A DNA stretch of 64,000 nucleotides from NCBI GenBank assembly GCA_022773395.1, contig JALFBL010000062.1:41701-105700 (forward strand), given 5' to 3'. Source of the stretch: Prevotella sp. Its GTDB lineage: Bacteria > Bacteroidota > Bacteroidia > Bacteroidales > Bacteroidaceae. Shown one piece after another: positions 19,353-28,497 of this stretch (its first letter is position 1; each line of letters begins with the position of its first letter). The translations under genes were made by a program, and so were the position numbers. Under the pieces are notes generated by a model. The model was not told the origin of the DNA. It did no database searches and saw only the letters and a list, made by a program, of their open reading frames with translations.

Positions 19353-19393
19353 GGGCGAGTGGCGACCTGAAAGCAGGCAACGCCACATCGCCC
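19353..19393. other. Strong nested hairpin in the convergent rel/SPFH intergenic region
   Basis: GGGCGA-GTGGCG-A-CCTG-AAAG-CAGG-CAA-CGCCAC-A-TCGCCC. Confidence 0.6.
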
Positions 19394-19404
19394 GAAATAT
19401 AAGT

Positions 19405-20358
19405 TTATTCTGTTTTGAACAAATCCCTGATGCCACCGATGCTTCCCAACAAGTTGGTGGCTTCGTAAGGCAAGTAAACGGTCTTCGTCTTGTCTCCCTG
19501 TGCCAACTCTTGCATCATCTGGATATATTTCTGTGCCAAGAGATAGTTGGCCGGATTGGTGCTCTTTCCAACAGCCTCGGCAATTTTCTCAATGGCCACA
19601 GCCTCAGCTTCTGCCTTACGAATGCGCGCCTCAGCTTCACCTTCTGCATAAAGAATGGCCTGCTGCTTGGTGGCCTCAGCACGGTTGATGGTACTGGTTT
19701 TCTCGCCTTCCGACTGCAAGATGGCCGCTTGTTTTTCACCTTCGCTGGTAAGAATGGTTGCACGCTTGTTGCGTTCAGCCTGCATCTGTTTCTCCATTGC
19801 CTGAAGTACACTTTCCGGCGGAGTGATGTCCTGCAATTCCACACGGTTCACCTTGATACCCCATTTGTTGGTGGCATCATCGAGCACTGCACGAAGTTTG
19901 GTGTTGATGGTGTCGCGCGATGTCAGCGTTTGGTCAAGTTCCAGTTCGCCAATGATGTTACGCAAGGTGGTCTGCGTGAGTTTCTCTATGGCATTGGGCA
20001 AATTGCTGATTTCGTAAACAGCCTTGAACGGATCTACAATTTGGAAATAGAGCAATGCATTGATTTGCATTTGTATATTATCCTTGGTAATCACGTTCTG
20101 CTTGTCGAAATCGTACACCTGCTCTCGCAAGTCAATGGAATTGGACATGATATAACGACCGCGGGTAAGAGTGACAATTTCCTTCGCGCGGTCGATAAAG
20201 GGAATGATAATGTTGATACCCGGCTGCAACGTTGCATAGTATTTACCGAGACGTTCCACTATCTTTGTTTCTGACTGGGGAATGATGATGAGACTCTTCT
20301 TGACAAGAATCAATACGCAAACAACGATTGCGATAAGAACATAAGTGATAATATCCAT
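19405..20358 (-). CDS. SPFH/Band 7/stomatin-like membrane protein
   Basis: N-terminal TM then IIPQSETKIVERLGKYYATLQPGINIIIPFIDRA...; coiled-coil ILTSEGEKQAAILQSEGEK. Confidence 0.93.
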   Translation of the reverse strand: MDIITYVLIAIVVCVLILVKKSLIIIPQSETKIVERLGKYYATLQPGINIIIPFIDRAKEIVTLTRGRYIMSNSIDLREQVYDFDKQNVITKDNIQMQINALLYFQIVDPFKAVYEISNLPNAIEKLTQTTLRNIIGELELDQTLTSRDTINTKLRAVLDDATNKWGIKVNRVELQDITPPESVLQAMEKQMQAERNKRATILTSEGEKQAAILQSEGEKTSTINRAEATKQQAILYAEGEAEARIRKAEAEAVAIEKIAEAVGKSTNPANYLLAQKYIQMMQELAQGDKTKTVYLPYEATNLLGSIGGIRDLFKTE

Positions 20359-20373
20359 AATATGACAATTTTG

Positions 20374-20823
20374 TTAAACTTTCTCTACCGTGACAATGAT
20401 GCTGTTCAATTCCACAACACGAACTTTCTCGCCCTTATTGATATGGATTCCGTCAACCGAAACAGCCTTCCAGTCATCTCCGTCAATAGCCACTCTGCCA
20501 TAGCCTGCCGCTTCAATGCTCTCGCTCACCTTTCCTTCTCGTCCAATAAGTGCATCGGCATTGCTTAGACGCCTGTCTTCGTTACGATGCAGGTATTTCA
20601 CGACCGACGGGCGCACAAAAAACAGCGAGAGTATGGAAGTTACCGAAAACACCGCCAAGCCTCCATAAAAACTGAGTCCGAACACGGATGCCACGGCAGA
20701 ACAAACTGCACCGATTGAAAAACACATAATAAAGAAATCGCCACTTGTCAGTTCAAGGACAAGACAGATTACTGCCAGCAAGGCCCACAATTGCCAAAGG
20801 TTTTCTGCGAAATAGTGTATCAT
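20374..20823 (-). CDS. NfeD family protein
   Basis: TM-rich N-terminus plus OB-fold ALIGREGKVSESIEAAGYGRVAIDGDDWKAVS; adjacent to SPFH gene. Confidence 0.88.
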   Translation of the reverse strand: MIHYFAENLWQLWALLAVICLVLELTSGDFFIMCFSIGAVCSAVASVFGLSFYGGLAVFSVTSILSLFFVRPSVVKYLHRNEDRRLSNADALIGREGKVSESIEAAGYGRVAIDGDDWKAVSVDGIHINKGEKVRVVELNSIIVTVEKV

Positions 20824-20835
20824 ACTTCGTACATG

Positions 20836-21354
20836 TTAAGTTATCTTTTGATGTTGCGAAGATACGTTTTTTTTCTTTTTCCTACAAATTTTATGTGATA
20901 TTTTTAATTTTAAAACCCATTCCATTCTTTCTTCCAATGGCATTTTTGCGAATTTTCTCCATCCATCAGTGCCATTTTCAAACATTTCCAAATAGTGCAA
21001 ATTGTACATGTGGGTATATGCTTCTATCTCGAATGGATTCAAAAAATAAGCGGCGTTATGGATTTTGCGGACATAACGCAAGGCACACACCGAATACCAA
21101 AGATACAATATGTAAAAAAGGAACCAGTTGTCGCATGTATTCTGGGCTTGGCGGAGATGAATCATCTCATGATTTTTCAGAGAATCAAAAAAGCGGTTGA
21201 ACCTGTCGGCATCATCCTGATTACCTGTGAATATGCGTCCGAAAAACGTTATCGCCATATACCCCTTTCGACACCAGAAACGGTTGACTGTGGCAGGCAT
21301 GTCGACAATGTTGCTCGGACGCATTACTTTTGGGAAAAGCCTTGAAAAGGACAC
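20836..21354 (-). CDS. Hypothetical protein with an HExxH motif (HEMIHLRQ)
   Basis: 172 aa; SLKNHEMIHLRQAQ then a hydrophobic segment. Confidence 0.6.
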   Translation of the reverse strand: MSFSRLFPKVMRPSNIVDMPATVNRFWCRKGYMAITFFGRIFTGNQDDADRFNRFFDSLKNHEMIHLRQAQNTCDNWFLFYILYLWYSVCALRYVRKIHNAAYFLNPFEIEAYTHMYNLHYLEMFENGTDGWRKFAKMPLEERMEWVLKLKISHKICRKKKKNVSSQHQKIT

Positions 21355-22217
21355 TATCTTTTTTTCTTGCTGCCGTTCTTGGTTGCGGGAATTTTGCTTG
21401 CGGTCGCAGCAGGTCTATAATAAGCCATGGCCTCAGGCATGCGCTTCTGAATATCCGCAATGCGCTGTGCATCTGACGGATGAGAACTCAGCCACGTAAT
21501 GGCAGTGCCTGCAGAATTGGCCGACATGCGCTGCCAGAAACTAACCGCCACATTGGGATCGTAGCCAGCCATAGCTGCAAAGACAAGCCCCATGTGGTCG
21601 GCCTCGGTTTCATTGCTACGGGAATATTTCAAATTCAGCAGCGACAATCCTTGGCCTGCAACAGAAGTAAGCACCTGGTTGGTGGTTGTACTGACACCGA
21701 TGGCAGAAAGAACACCACTGCCTATCTGCAGTCCGGTAGATGCATTCTGAGATTTTGTCATTTGTTCGGCACTGTGCTTTGCCACGGCATGGGCAATTTC
21801 ATGTCCCAGTACAATCGCCAGCGAAGCCTCGTCCCTCGTAACGGGAAGCAGACCTTCAAAAACCACAATCTTTCCACCAGGCATGCAGAAAGCATTCACC
21901 TCTTTGCCCTGCACGAGATTAAACTCCCAGGCAAAGTTTTTCACTTCCTGAGCATATCCGTTTCCTTTCAGATAAGTTTCCACGGCATGGGCAAGCCGCT
22001 GCCCCACCCTCTTCACCATGGCTGTATTGGCAGCATTGGTGGAGAGCTTTGCCGATTTCATGTATTTGGCATACTCTTGGTGGCTCAAGCCAAGCACCTG
22101 TTCGTCTGTTACAGCCAAACGATGCTTACGCCCCGTAATGGGCACCGTGCTGGTGGTTCCGCACGAAATCATCATAACGACAACCAACGTTGAAAGAATA
22201 AATCTTGTTCTTCTCAT
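21354..22217 (-). CDS. M48 family metallopeptidase, putative lipoprotein
   Basis: VLGHEIAHAVAKHSAEQM (HExxH); N-terminal MMISCGTT lipobox; SHPSDAQRI. Confidence 0.93.
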   Translation of the reverse strand: MRRTRFILSTLVVVMMISCGTTSTVPITGRKHRLAVTDEQVLGLSHQEYAKYMKSAKLSTNAANTAMVKRVGQRLAHAVETYLKGNGYAQEVKNFAWEFNLVQGKEVNAFCMPGGKIVVFEGLLPVTRDEASLAIVLGHEIAHAVAKHSAEQMTKSQNASTGLQIGSGVLSAIGVSTTTNQVLTSVAGQGLSLLNLKYSRSNETEADHMGLVFAAMAGYDPNVAVSFWQRMSANSAGTAITWLSSHPSDAQRIADIQKRMPEAMAYYRPAATASKIPATKNGSKKKR

Positions 22218-22348
22218 GATTTGTTTATTAAATAAGAAATGTGTTGCAAATGTATATAATATTTCTTAGATTATGCCTGACACAAGAAAAAAAGTGAGGT
22301 ACTTCCTCTTTTTATTCTCCATTTCCCAGCATTGCGGTTGAGCATCGG

Positions 22349-23428
22349 TTATTTCTTTCTTCGATAAAAAATGCTTGTAACAGCAATTGCCATGACGAGG
22401 AGCGTTACAACATAAGCCCAATAATTTGTCACCCGTGATGTGGCCGTGACTGTATAATCGCCGGGTATGAGACGCTCGCCCGTGAAGGGGTAGAATATGA
22501 TGTCGCCATATTGTGTGCCTCTGCCCGTGTCGATAACGGTGCCAGGCATTGTAAGGGTGTAGGGAACATTGAACCAGAAAATGTTGAGACGGTTGCACAA
22601 CTCCGTGTTCAGTTCCTTGCCCAACGGCGTTTCGTCATCGAAAAACATGCCGTATGCGTCGGAGTGAAAAAAGTCACGGAAGGCATCACCGGCATGAGCA
22701 TACAACAGCAAATCATCCCGGTCTTGCACAAGATGGTTGAAAAGGGAGTCGTGAAGTTCGCAGAAGCGCTCGCGGCTGACAGGCGGGCTGGGAATGGAAT
22801 CGTAACGGCTGACCACATAATCAAAGACCACCTTGAAGAGATTGTCGTTAAGCCACCTGCTGACAAAGGGTTCTATCTCGTTCAGTTTCAGTGATGCCTC
22901 TGCACCGCTGAGTCCCTGCACAAGGTTCGGCTCGCCCGTGAACCAGTAACTGACAATGTCCTTGTTGGCATACGTTTTGGCATCCAACTTGAAGGTATCG
23001 CCCACGCACAAAAATGTTTCGGTGAAGGTGTAATCGGTGTAGAACCATCTGAAACGTTTGTCCAGTTTGGCTTTGGACTTCAGGCGTGTGCCATTGAGTT
23101 GCAGTGGTGTCTGCCCACACATCTCTTCCACGTTGGAAAAAGGACAACTGAATGTGGTTGTTACTGTGTCGCCTTTGCCTATATCCGTGTGTGATTTGCA
23201 GAACGCATCGATGTTCAGACATTCCGGCATAGGTTGCGACCATCCTGTTTTTCCATCGGGCCACACCGAGTCGCGCATTGCCTTGGGCATCACGTTGCTG
23301 TAGCTGACGTCTCGGATGCACGAACCGTCTGCATATATGGTTGTGTGCATTTTCATTTTGACCGGATTGCATGCTGTGAGGAGCAGCGCAGCGATTGCGA
23401 CGGCTCCCATCTGTCTAATGGATTTCAT
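22349..23428 (-). CDS. Hypothetical lipoprotein with C-terminal TM segment
   Basis: Signal + lipobox AALLLTACNP; C-terminal NYWAYVVTLLVMAIAVTSIFYRRKK. Confidence 0.7.
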   Translation of the reverse strand: MKSIRQMGAVAIAALLLTACNPVKMKMHTTIYADGSCIRDVSYSNVMPKAMRDSVWPDGKTGWSQPMPECLNIDAFCKSHTDIGKGDTVTTTFSCPFSNVEEMCGQTPLQLNGTRLKSKAKLDKRFRWFYTDYTFTETFLCVGDTFKLDAKTYANKDIVSYWFTGEPNLVQGLSGAEASLKLNEIEPFVSRWLNDNLFKVVFDYVVSRYDSIPSPPVSRERFCELHDSLFNHLVQDRDDLLLYAHAGDAFRDFFHSDAYGMFFDDETPLGKELNTELCNRLNIFWFNVPYTLTMPGTVIDTGRGTQYGDIIFYPFTGERLIPGDYTVTATSRVTNYWAYVVTLLVMAIAVTSIFYRRKK

Positions 23429-23798
23429 AGATCATTTGTCTTAATTGTGTGTAACTTATTTGCCTGTTCCCGTTTTGTTCAGCATATACATTCAAGAGGG
23501 TGCTTCCTTGGGGCAAATCAACGATGTTCTTGGTGCTTTGCGAAGCCGCATCCCGTGGTTTCTTGCCGTCCTCCAGTGCATAAACTGCAATGAAAAGCCC
23601 AATCAGTCCAACGGCTGCTATAGACGAAATCATGCGCAGTACATTCTGCCAGCCACTGCCGCAAAATGACGGATGGAGCCTTTTCGGTTCTTCTATGCAT
23701 AGCATCACGCGCCGCTCCATGTCATCAGGCATTTTCAGTCGTGCCGCGCGGTCGTTCTGCCGCTGCAAGGCTTGGCGTAAGAGTTCTTCGTTATTCAT
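23415..23798 (-). CDS. Single-TM protein in ECF sigma operon (anti-sigma-factor candidate)
   Basis: NVLRMISSIAAVGLIGLFIAVYAL TM; overlaps both neighbouring genes. Confidence 0.6.
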   Translation of the reverse strand: MNNEELLRQALQRQNDRAARLKMPDDMERRVMLCIEEPKRLHPSFCGSGWQNVLRMISSIAAVGLIGLFIAVYALEDGKKPRDAASQSTKNIVDLPQGSTLLNVYAEQNGNRQISYTQLRQMIYEIH

Positions 23799-24363
23799 CG
23801 TTCATGCGTGTTAAGATGATTCTGAGTCGTTGTCGTATTCGGTGAAGCCGACTGGTGAGCCGAGACACTTCACGGTTGAGAGAATTGTCGGACGAGCCTG
23901 TAATATAGGCGATTTCCTTCAGAGAGCACCGGTCGAAATAGTGGAGTTGCAATAGCATCAGGTCTTCAGGTGCCAGACGTTGCATGGCCTCGTCAAGCCG
24001 TTCGGCAGTCGTGTTTGCCGGCAGTTCGTCGGGGAATCCCTCGCCCACGTCAATCGGCAGCAACACCTTCCGCCGTTGCCGTCGCAGATGGCGCATTGCT
24101 TCGCGATAGGCCATGCGCTGTAGCCACGTAGCCACGGATGCTTTCTCCGGATTGAAGTCTTTCCGGTGCTCGTAGGCGGCAACAAACGTGTTCTGCACCA
24201 CGTCCTCGGCGTCCTCCTGCTGCACAACGATACGACCCACGAAAGCCATGAGCGCAGGGCCATAGCGGTTTATCAGCAGTCCAAAGTCTTTGTCGCTGCT
24301 ACCGCATACTGGTTGCATGAGTATCTGTTCGTCGTTTGTCATTCTATCTATATATAGACGCAA
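23791..24363 (-). CDS. RNA polymerase sigma-70 factor, ECF subfamily
   Basis: QEDAEDVVQNTFVAAYEHRKDFNPEKASVATWLQRMAYREAMRHLRR and LLQLHYFDRCSLKEIAYITGSSDNSLNREVSR. Confidence 0.9.
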   Translation of the reverse strand: MRLYIDRMTNDEQILMQPVCGSSDKDFGLLINRYGPALMAFVGRIVVQQEDAEDVVQNTFVAAYEHRKDFNPEKASVATWLQRMAYREAMRHLRRQRRKVLLPIDVGEGFPDELPANTTAERLDEAMQRLAPEDLMLLQLHYFDRCSLKEIAYITGSSDNSLNREVSRLTSRLHRIRQRLRIILTRMNDE

Positions 24364-24427
24364 ATATGCAAAATGTCACGCTGCAATACTAAAAATTAAG
24401 TTTCTTTAAGTTTTATGTACCAGAAAC

Positions 24428-24652
24428 GTTCATTGCGTTAAACTTTCAGTCGGATTTTCCGCAGAATTTCCGTTCAAAATTAAAAAGCAAGGACTGATTG
24501 GTTGGAAGCCAGAAAATGAGTGTCTTTCGTAGAAAGCTCGCTATCAACGATTTGCAAAAGCCAAGAAAATTGGCGTATAGGGACGTACGGATTTTTTTCA
24601 GAATACGGGCGTTTTTCGTGTTAAAGGATTTTGGGTGGACTGTTAATGTTTA
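24428..24652. repeat. Dispersed intergenic repeat, copy A
   Basis: Aligns by eye with the reverse complement of 42822..43205 in two blocks (CATTGCGTTAA...CGGATTTTCCGCAG...TTGGAA and CTCGCT...TTTTTTCAGAA-ACGG-CGTTTTTCGTGTTAAAGGATTT...TGTTAAT). Confidence 0.75.
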
Positions 24653-24765
24653 TTGATAAGTATTGGGAAGGAATACAGACAGTGATCAAAACTGAAACAT
24701 GTATCGTGGGCATGAAATCAGCAAAAGGATGATTCAACACTTCCCTGCAGTACTTCGGCACAACT

Positions 24766-24792
24766 AAAAAAGGATGTATTGTTGACACATCC
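24766..24792 (-). terminator. Rho-independent terminator downstream of the tRNA-Asp pair
   Basis: On minus strand GGATGT-gtcaacaat-ACATCC-TTTTTT. Confidence 0.75.
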
Positions 24793-24797
24793 TCGTG

Positions 24798-24871
24798 CGG
24801 TGCGTACGGGACTCGAACCCGTGACCTCCTGCGTGACAGGCAGGCATTCTAACCGGCTGAACTAACGCACC
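24798..24871 (-). tRNA. tRNA-Asp (GTC)
   Basis: GGTGCGTTAGTTCAGCCGGTTAGAATGCCTGCCTGTCACGCAGGAGGTCACGGGTTCGAGTCCCGTACGCACCG; cloverleaf, anticodon GTC. Confidence 0.96.
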
Positions 24872-24898
24872 TGTTTGCTTGATACGGATGGGGCTTTG

Positions 24899-24972
24899 CG
24901 GTGCGTACGGGACTCGAACCCGTGACCTCCTGCGTGACAGGCAGGCATTCTAACCGGCTGAACTAACGCACC
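24899..24972 (-). tRNA. tRNA-Asp (GTC), second identical copy
   Basis: Same 74-nt sequence as 24798..24871, separated by 27 nt. Confidence 0.96.
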
Positions 24973-25045
24973 AACAGCCTTAATCTGTTAAGCGGTTGCA
25001 AAGGTATGAATATTTTTATATATTACCAAAACAAACATCTGTTTT

Positions 25046-25567
25046 TTATAAAAAAAATTGCATAATGAAGGCATCATGGTATTTTGAGCCATCGTACAAC
25101 CAGTCTTTCAAAAACATGCTTTTCCGGAAATTCAGTTTCAAAAACAGGTTGACGGACAATTCGTTGGTTGCATCGACAAAGGCATATACCTGATGCAGAT
25201 GGATGGTGTTTTGGGCGTAAGACAACATTTCGCGAAGGGCAGCGGTGGCAATGCCCTTTCCTCTGTATTCACTGCGTACCAGAATGCCCAACTCCGCCTT
25301 TCGGTGCTGCGGTTCGAAATTTACCAAATCCACAATGCCTGCCACCTGCCGCTCCTCATCTTCAATCATAAGACGCAACTGACGGTCTGCATAGATGTCA
25401 TTTCTTGAATGGGCGATGTAGTCTCTTAACACATAACGGGAATAGGGAACGTTGGATACCCCTACGTTCCACAAAGCCCTATCATTCTCAATATGATACA
25501 GTATGTCCAAATCTTCCGGTTCCATGGCTCTCAGTCTTACCATGGGCACACGTGGGTTGTCGGTCAT
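25046..25567 (-). CDS. GNAT family N-acetyltransferase
   Basis: RLRAMEPEDLDILYHIEND...AELGILVRSEYRGKGIATAALREMLSYA. Confidence 0.9.
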   Translation of the reverse strand: MTDNPRVPMVRLRAMEPEDLDILYHIENDRALWNVGVSNVPYSRYVLRDYIAHSRNDIYADRQLRLMIEDEERQVAGIVDLVNFEPQHRKAELGILVRSEYRGKGIATAALREMLSYAQNTIHLHQVYAFVDATNELSVNLFLKLNFRKSMFLKDWLYDGSKYHDAFIMQFFL

Positions 25568-26763
25568 AGAAATATTTCCTGGTCGGTTATAATCATGTTC
25601 TTGTCTTTATAATAAGTCCCTATCATCACGTTGCGGAAGGGATGTGAAGAGAAAATGCGCAGAATGGAGTCATAGCTGTAGGCGTCAACATCATACACCA
25701 CGTGGGTCAGCACATGGGGACTGAAATTGTCAGGCAGTTGCAAGTGGCCATTGGGCAGAGAACTCTCGTCACATTCCACGAACTTCATGGCGAGTCCTTT
25801 TCTTTTGGCCAAAGTCTCGCACTTTTCCCTCGCCTCCCTGCTCCCGAGAAACAGATATTCGGGAAACCGATTGCCGTTTCTTGACGTGAATCCTAACATT
25901 TTTCCAACGCTTTTCGCCAGCATATTGACCAGTGCAAAAAACGCTTTGGTATATATGGCCACCTTTATGGGAATGCTCAACAGAAAACTCATGTGTCCGT
26001 AATGTTTCTTGAAAAAGACAAACATGGCCTCATAGAACACATGTACATAGCGGAAAGACGAGGTATGGGTGCTCTCCCCCTTGTAGTGCAAGATGTGAAC
26101 AGGGAGATACCAATTGGCATAGCCCCCTTTCAGCAGCCGATATGAAAGGTCGATGTCCTCTCCATACATGAAGAAATCTTCGTCCAGCAGTCCTATCTTG
26201 TCCAAGGCACTGCGCCTGAGCATGCAGTAAGCCCCACTCACCACTTCAATCTGTGCCGGCTCATCCCAAGGCAGATAGCCCATGTAATAGCGTCCAAACC
26301 TCTTGCTTTGTGGATAACGGGCACATAGGCCGCTCATTTTATAGAAGGAAGTGAGCGGCGTGGGCAGTCCCCTGCGGCTTTCGTTGGCACAAGTGCCATC
26401 GCTCTTCAGCATTTTCACGCCCAGGCCTCCTGCATCGGGATGGCCATCCATAAAAGAGATGCTTTCGGAAATCGTGTTTTCACCGACCACTGTATCTGGG
26501 TTTAAAAGCAGTACATATTCCCCCACAGACTGCCTGATGGCAATGTTGTTGGCTCTTGCAAAACCCAAATTATGGTTGCTGGCAATGACATGGACACCGG
26601 GGAAGTTTTCTTGCAAGTATTCCACGCTTCCGTCGTGCGAATGGTTATCCACCACGTAGATTTCCGTTTCAATGTCTTGGAGAGCACGCATCATACTGAT
26701 CAAACACTGTCCCACGTAGTATTTGACATTGTAGTTGACTATAACGACTGTCAGTTTCATCAC
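25564..26763 (-). CDS. Glycosyltransferase family 2 protein
   Basis: LTVVIVNYNVKYYVGQCLISM...IYVVDNHSHDGSVEYL...LLLNPDTVVGENT. Confidence 0.92.
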   Translation of the reverse strand: MMKLTVVIVNYNVKYYVGQCLISMMRALQDIETEIYVVDNHSHDGSVEYLQENFPGVHVIASNHNLGFARANNIAIRQSVGEYVLLLNPDTVVGENTISESISFMDGHPDAGGLGVKMLKSDGTCANESRRGLPTPLTSFYKMSGLCARYPQSKRFGRYYMGYLPWDEPAQIEVVSGAYCMLRRSALDKIGLLDEDFFMYGEDIDLSYRLLKGGYANWYLPVHILHYKGESTHTSSFRYVHVFYEAMFVFFKKHYGHMSFLLSIPIKVAIYTKAFFALVNMLAKSVGKMLGFTSRNGNRFPEYLFLGSREAREKCETLAKRKGLAMKFVECDESSLPNGHLQLPDNFSPHVLTHVVYDVDAYSYDSILRIFSSHPFRNVMIGTYYKDKNMIITDQEIFL

Positions 26764-27182
26764 ATATCAGAAATTTCGGCTTCGCACCTTGTTTTGCCGG
26801 GATACACAAAGAGCAGACAAAGAAGCAGCACTATGGCCATGTAGCCATAGGCCGGACTCATCGTCATATAATATAATAAGGTATTAAGGACGAGCGGAAG
26901 CCCTAACATATCAAGGCGTATCACTCCCCATTTTAGCAGTGCCTCTGGCTGCAGTTCTACCAAGTCGTTGTGTATCTTCTTGATTTTAAACAGATACAAT
27001 GCGGAAGGTATCAACCCAATGGTTGCCAGCTCCATGAGAGAAAGAGTGACGAAACGTGCATTTGCATCTTCCGTGAAGTTGCCGCACTCAAAAACGTCTG
27101 TTTCGAAAAGCAGAGCAAGCAGCAATGCCACGGCTATGTGGGAATAAAAGATTCCCTTCAAGATTTTAATTGTTCTATCCAT
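26760..27182 (-). CDS. Hypothetical membrane protein
   Basis: 140 aa, several hydrophobic segments; overlaps the GT2 and recR genes. Confidence 0.7.
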   Translation of the reverse strand: MDRTIKILKGIFYSHIAVALLLALLFETDVFECGNFTEDANARFVTLSLMELATIGLIPSALYLFKIKKIHNDLVELQPEALLKWGVIRLDMLGLPLVLNTLLYYMTMSPAYGYMAIVLLLCLLFVYPGKTRCEAEISDM

Positions 27183-27786
27183 TAAATGGTGTTCTATTGA
27201 TTATCGACCGTCCCAGAGTTATTTCATCGGTATATTCCAACTCGTCTCCAACGGGTATTCCACGGGCAATCACTGTCAGTTTCACTGGGTAAGATGCCAG
27301 CTTCCGTGAAATATAAAAATTCGTGGTGTCTCCTTCCATCGTAGCACTCAAGGCCAATATCACTTCATTGACATTCCCCTCTTTCACCCTTTCAATCAAT
27401 GAATTGATTTCAATATCGCTGGGACTTATACCTTCTATCGGAGAGATAATGCCTCCCAAAACATGATAAAGTCCTGAATATTGCTGGGTGTTTTCTACAG
27501 CCATCACGTCTTGGATATTCTCCACCACACAAACCGTACTGGCATCGCGCCTATGGTCCGAACAGATTGAGCAAGTTTCCGTGTCGCTGATATTATGGCA
27601 GATGCTGCAATATTTCACTTTCTGTTTCATCTTTCCAATGGCTTCAACGAACCGAGCCACCTCTTCTTCCTCTTGCCTCAGTAAATAAAGAGCAAAGCGA
27701 AGAGCGGTCTTGCGGCCTACTCCAGGGAATTTGGATAACTCGGACACCGCTTTTTCGAACACGAGAGACGGGTATTGTTGTTGCAT
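27175..27786 (-). CDS. recR: Recombination protein RecR
   Basis: [37 protein letters not shown] zinc finger, Toprim region. Confidence 0.96.
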   Translation of the reverse strand: MQQQYPSLVFEKAVSELSKFPGVGRKTALRFALYLLRQEEEEVARFVEAIGKMKQKVKYCSICHNISDTETCSICSDHRRDASTVCVVENIQDVMAVENTQQYSGLYHVLGGIISPIEGISPSDIEINSLIERVKEGNVNEVILALSATMEGDTTNFYISRKLASYPVKLTVIARGIPVGDELEYTDEITLGRSIINRTPFNG

Positions 27787-27796
27787 TTTTTGATTG

Positions 27797-27834
27797 CAAA
27801 TATAGCGTTTTAATCCGAAAAAATCTTATCTTTG
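27797..27834. promoter_or_regulatory. Divergent recR/engB promoter region
   Basis: TATATTTG on minus strand (27797..27804) and TATCTTTG on plus strand (27827..27834). Confidence 0.5.
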
Positions 27835-27855
27835 CATCAAAAATACAGTTATAGG

Positions 27856-28452
27856 ATGAAAATCAACAAAGCAGAATTCGCTATCAGCAGCCCTACCGTT
27901 CAAAAATGCCCTAATGACACAAAGGCAGAATATGCATTTATCGGCAGAAGCAACGTAGGAAAATCAAGCCTTATCAACATGCTTTGCAACAGCAAGGGGC
28001 TTGCCAAGACTTCTGCCACTCCCGGCAAAACGCTTCTCATCAACCATTTCATCGTGAACAACGAGTGGTACATCGTTGACCTTCCGGGATATGGCTATGC
28101 CAAACACAGCAAGACGGTCAGAAACAAGCTGGAGCAGATGATTGCATCTTATATCCTGCAGCGAGAACAGCTCATCAACGTGTTTGTACTGATCGACATC
28201 AGACACGACCCGCAAGCCATCGATGTGGAATTTATCAATTGGCTTGGGAAAAGCAAGATTCCGTTTTCCATCATTTTCACGAAAGCAGACAAACTCACCC
28301 CCACCAAGGCCAAGCAGAATGCGGAAAAATACATGACAAAACTGGAAGAGTTTTGGGAAATCCTCCCTCCCTACATCATTACCAGCTCAACGCACAAGAC
28401 AGGAAGAGACGAAGTGCTGGACTACATAGAAAACATCAACAAAAGTCTTTAA
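27856..28452 (+). CDS. engB: Ribosome biogenesis GTP-binding protein YihA/YsxC
   Basis: [44 protein letters not shown]. Confidence 0.95.
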   Translation: MKINKAEFAISSPTVQKCPNDTKAEYAFIGRSNVGKSSLINMLCNSKGLAKTSATPGKTLLINHFIVNNEWYIVDLPGYGYAKHSKTVRNKLEQMIASYILQREQLINVFVLIDIRHDPQAIDVEFINWLGKSKIPFSIIFTKADKLTPTKAKQNAEKYMTKLEEFWEILPPYIITSSTHKTGRDEVLDYIENINKSL

Positions 28453-28497
28453 GCAACCTGTTTTTCCAAAACATTTCACCAATCAGAAATTCAATCT

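Noticed and set aside
24798-24972. tRNA-associated integration site
   Set aside because: No integrase or foreign gene cargo next to the tRNA-Asp pair or the tRNA-Arg at 32614.
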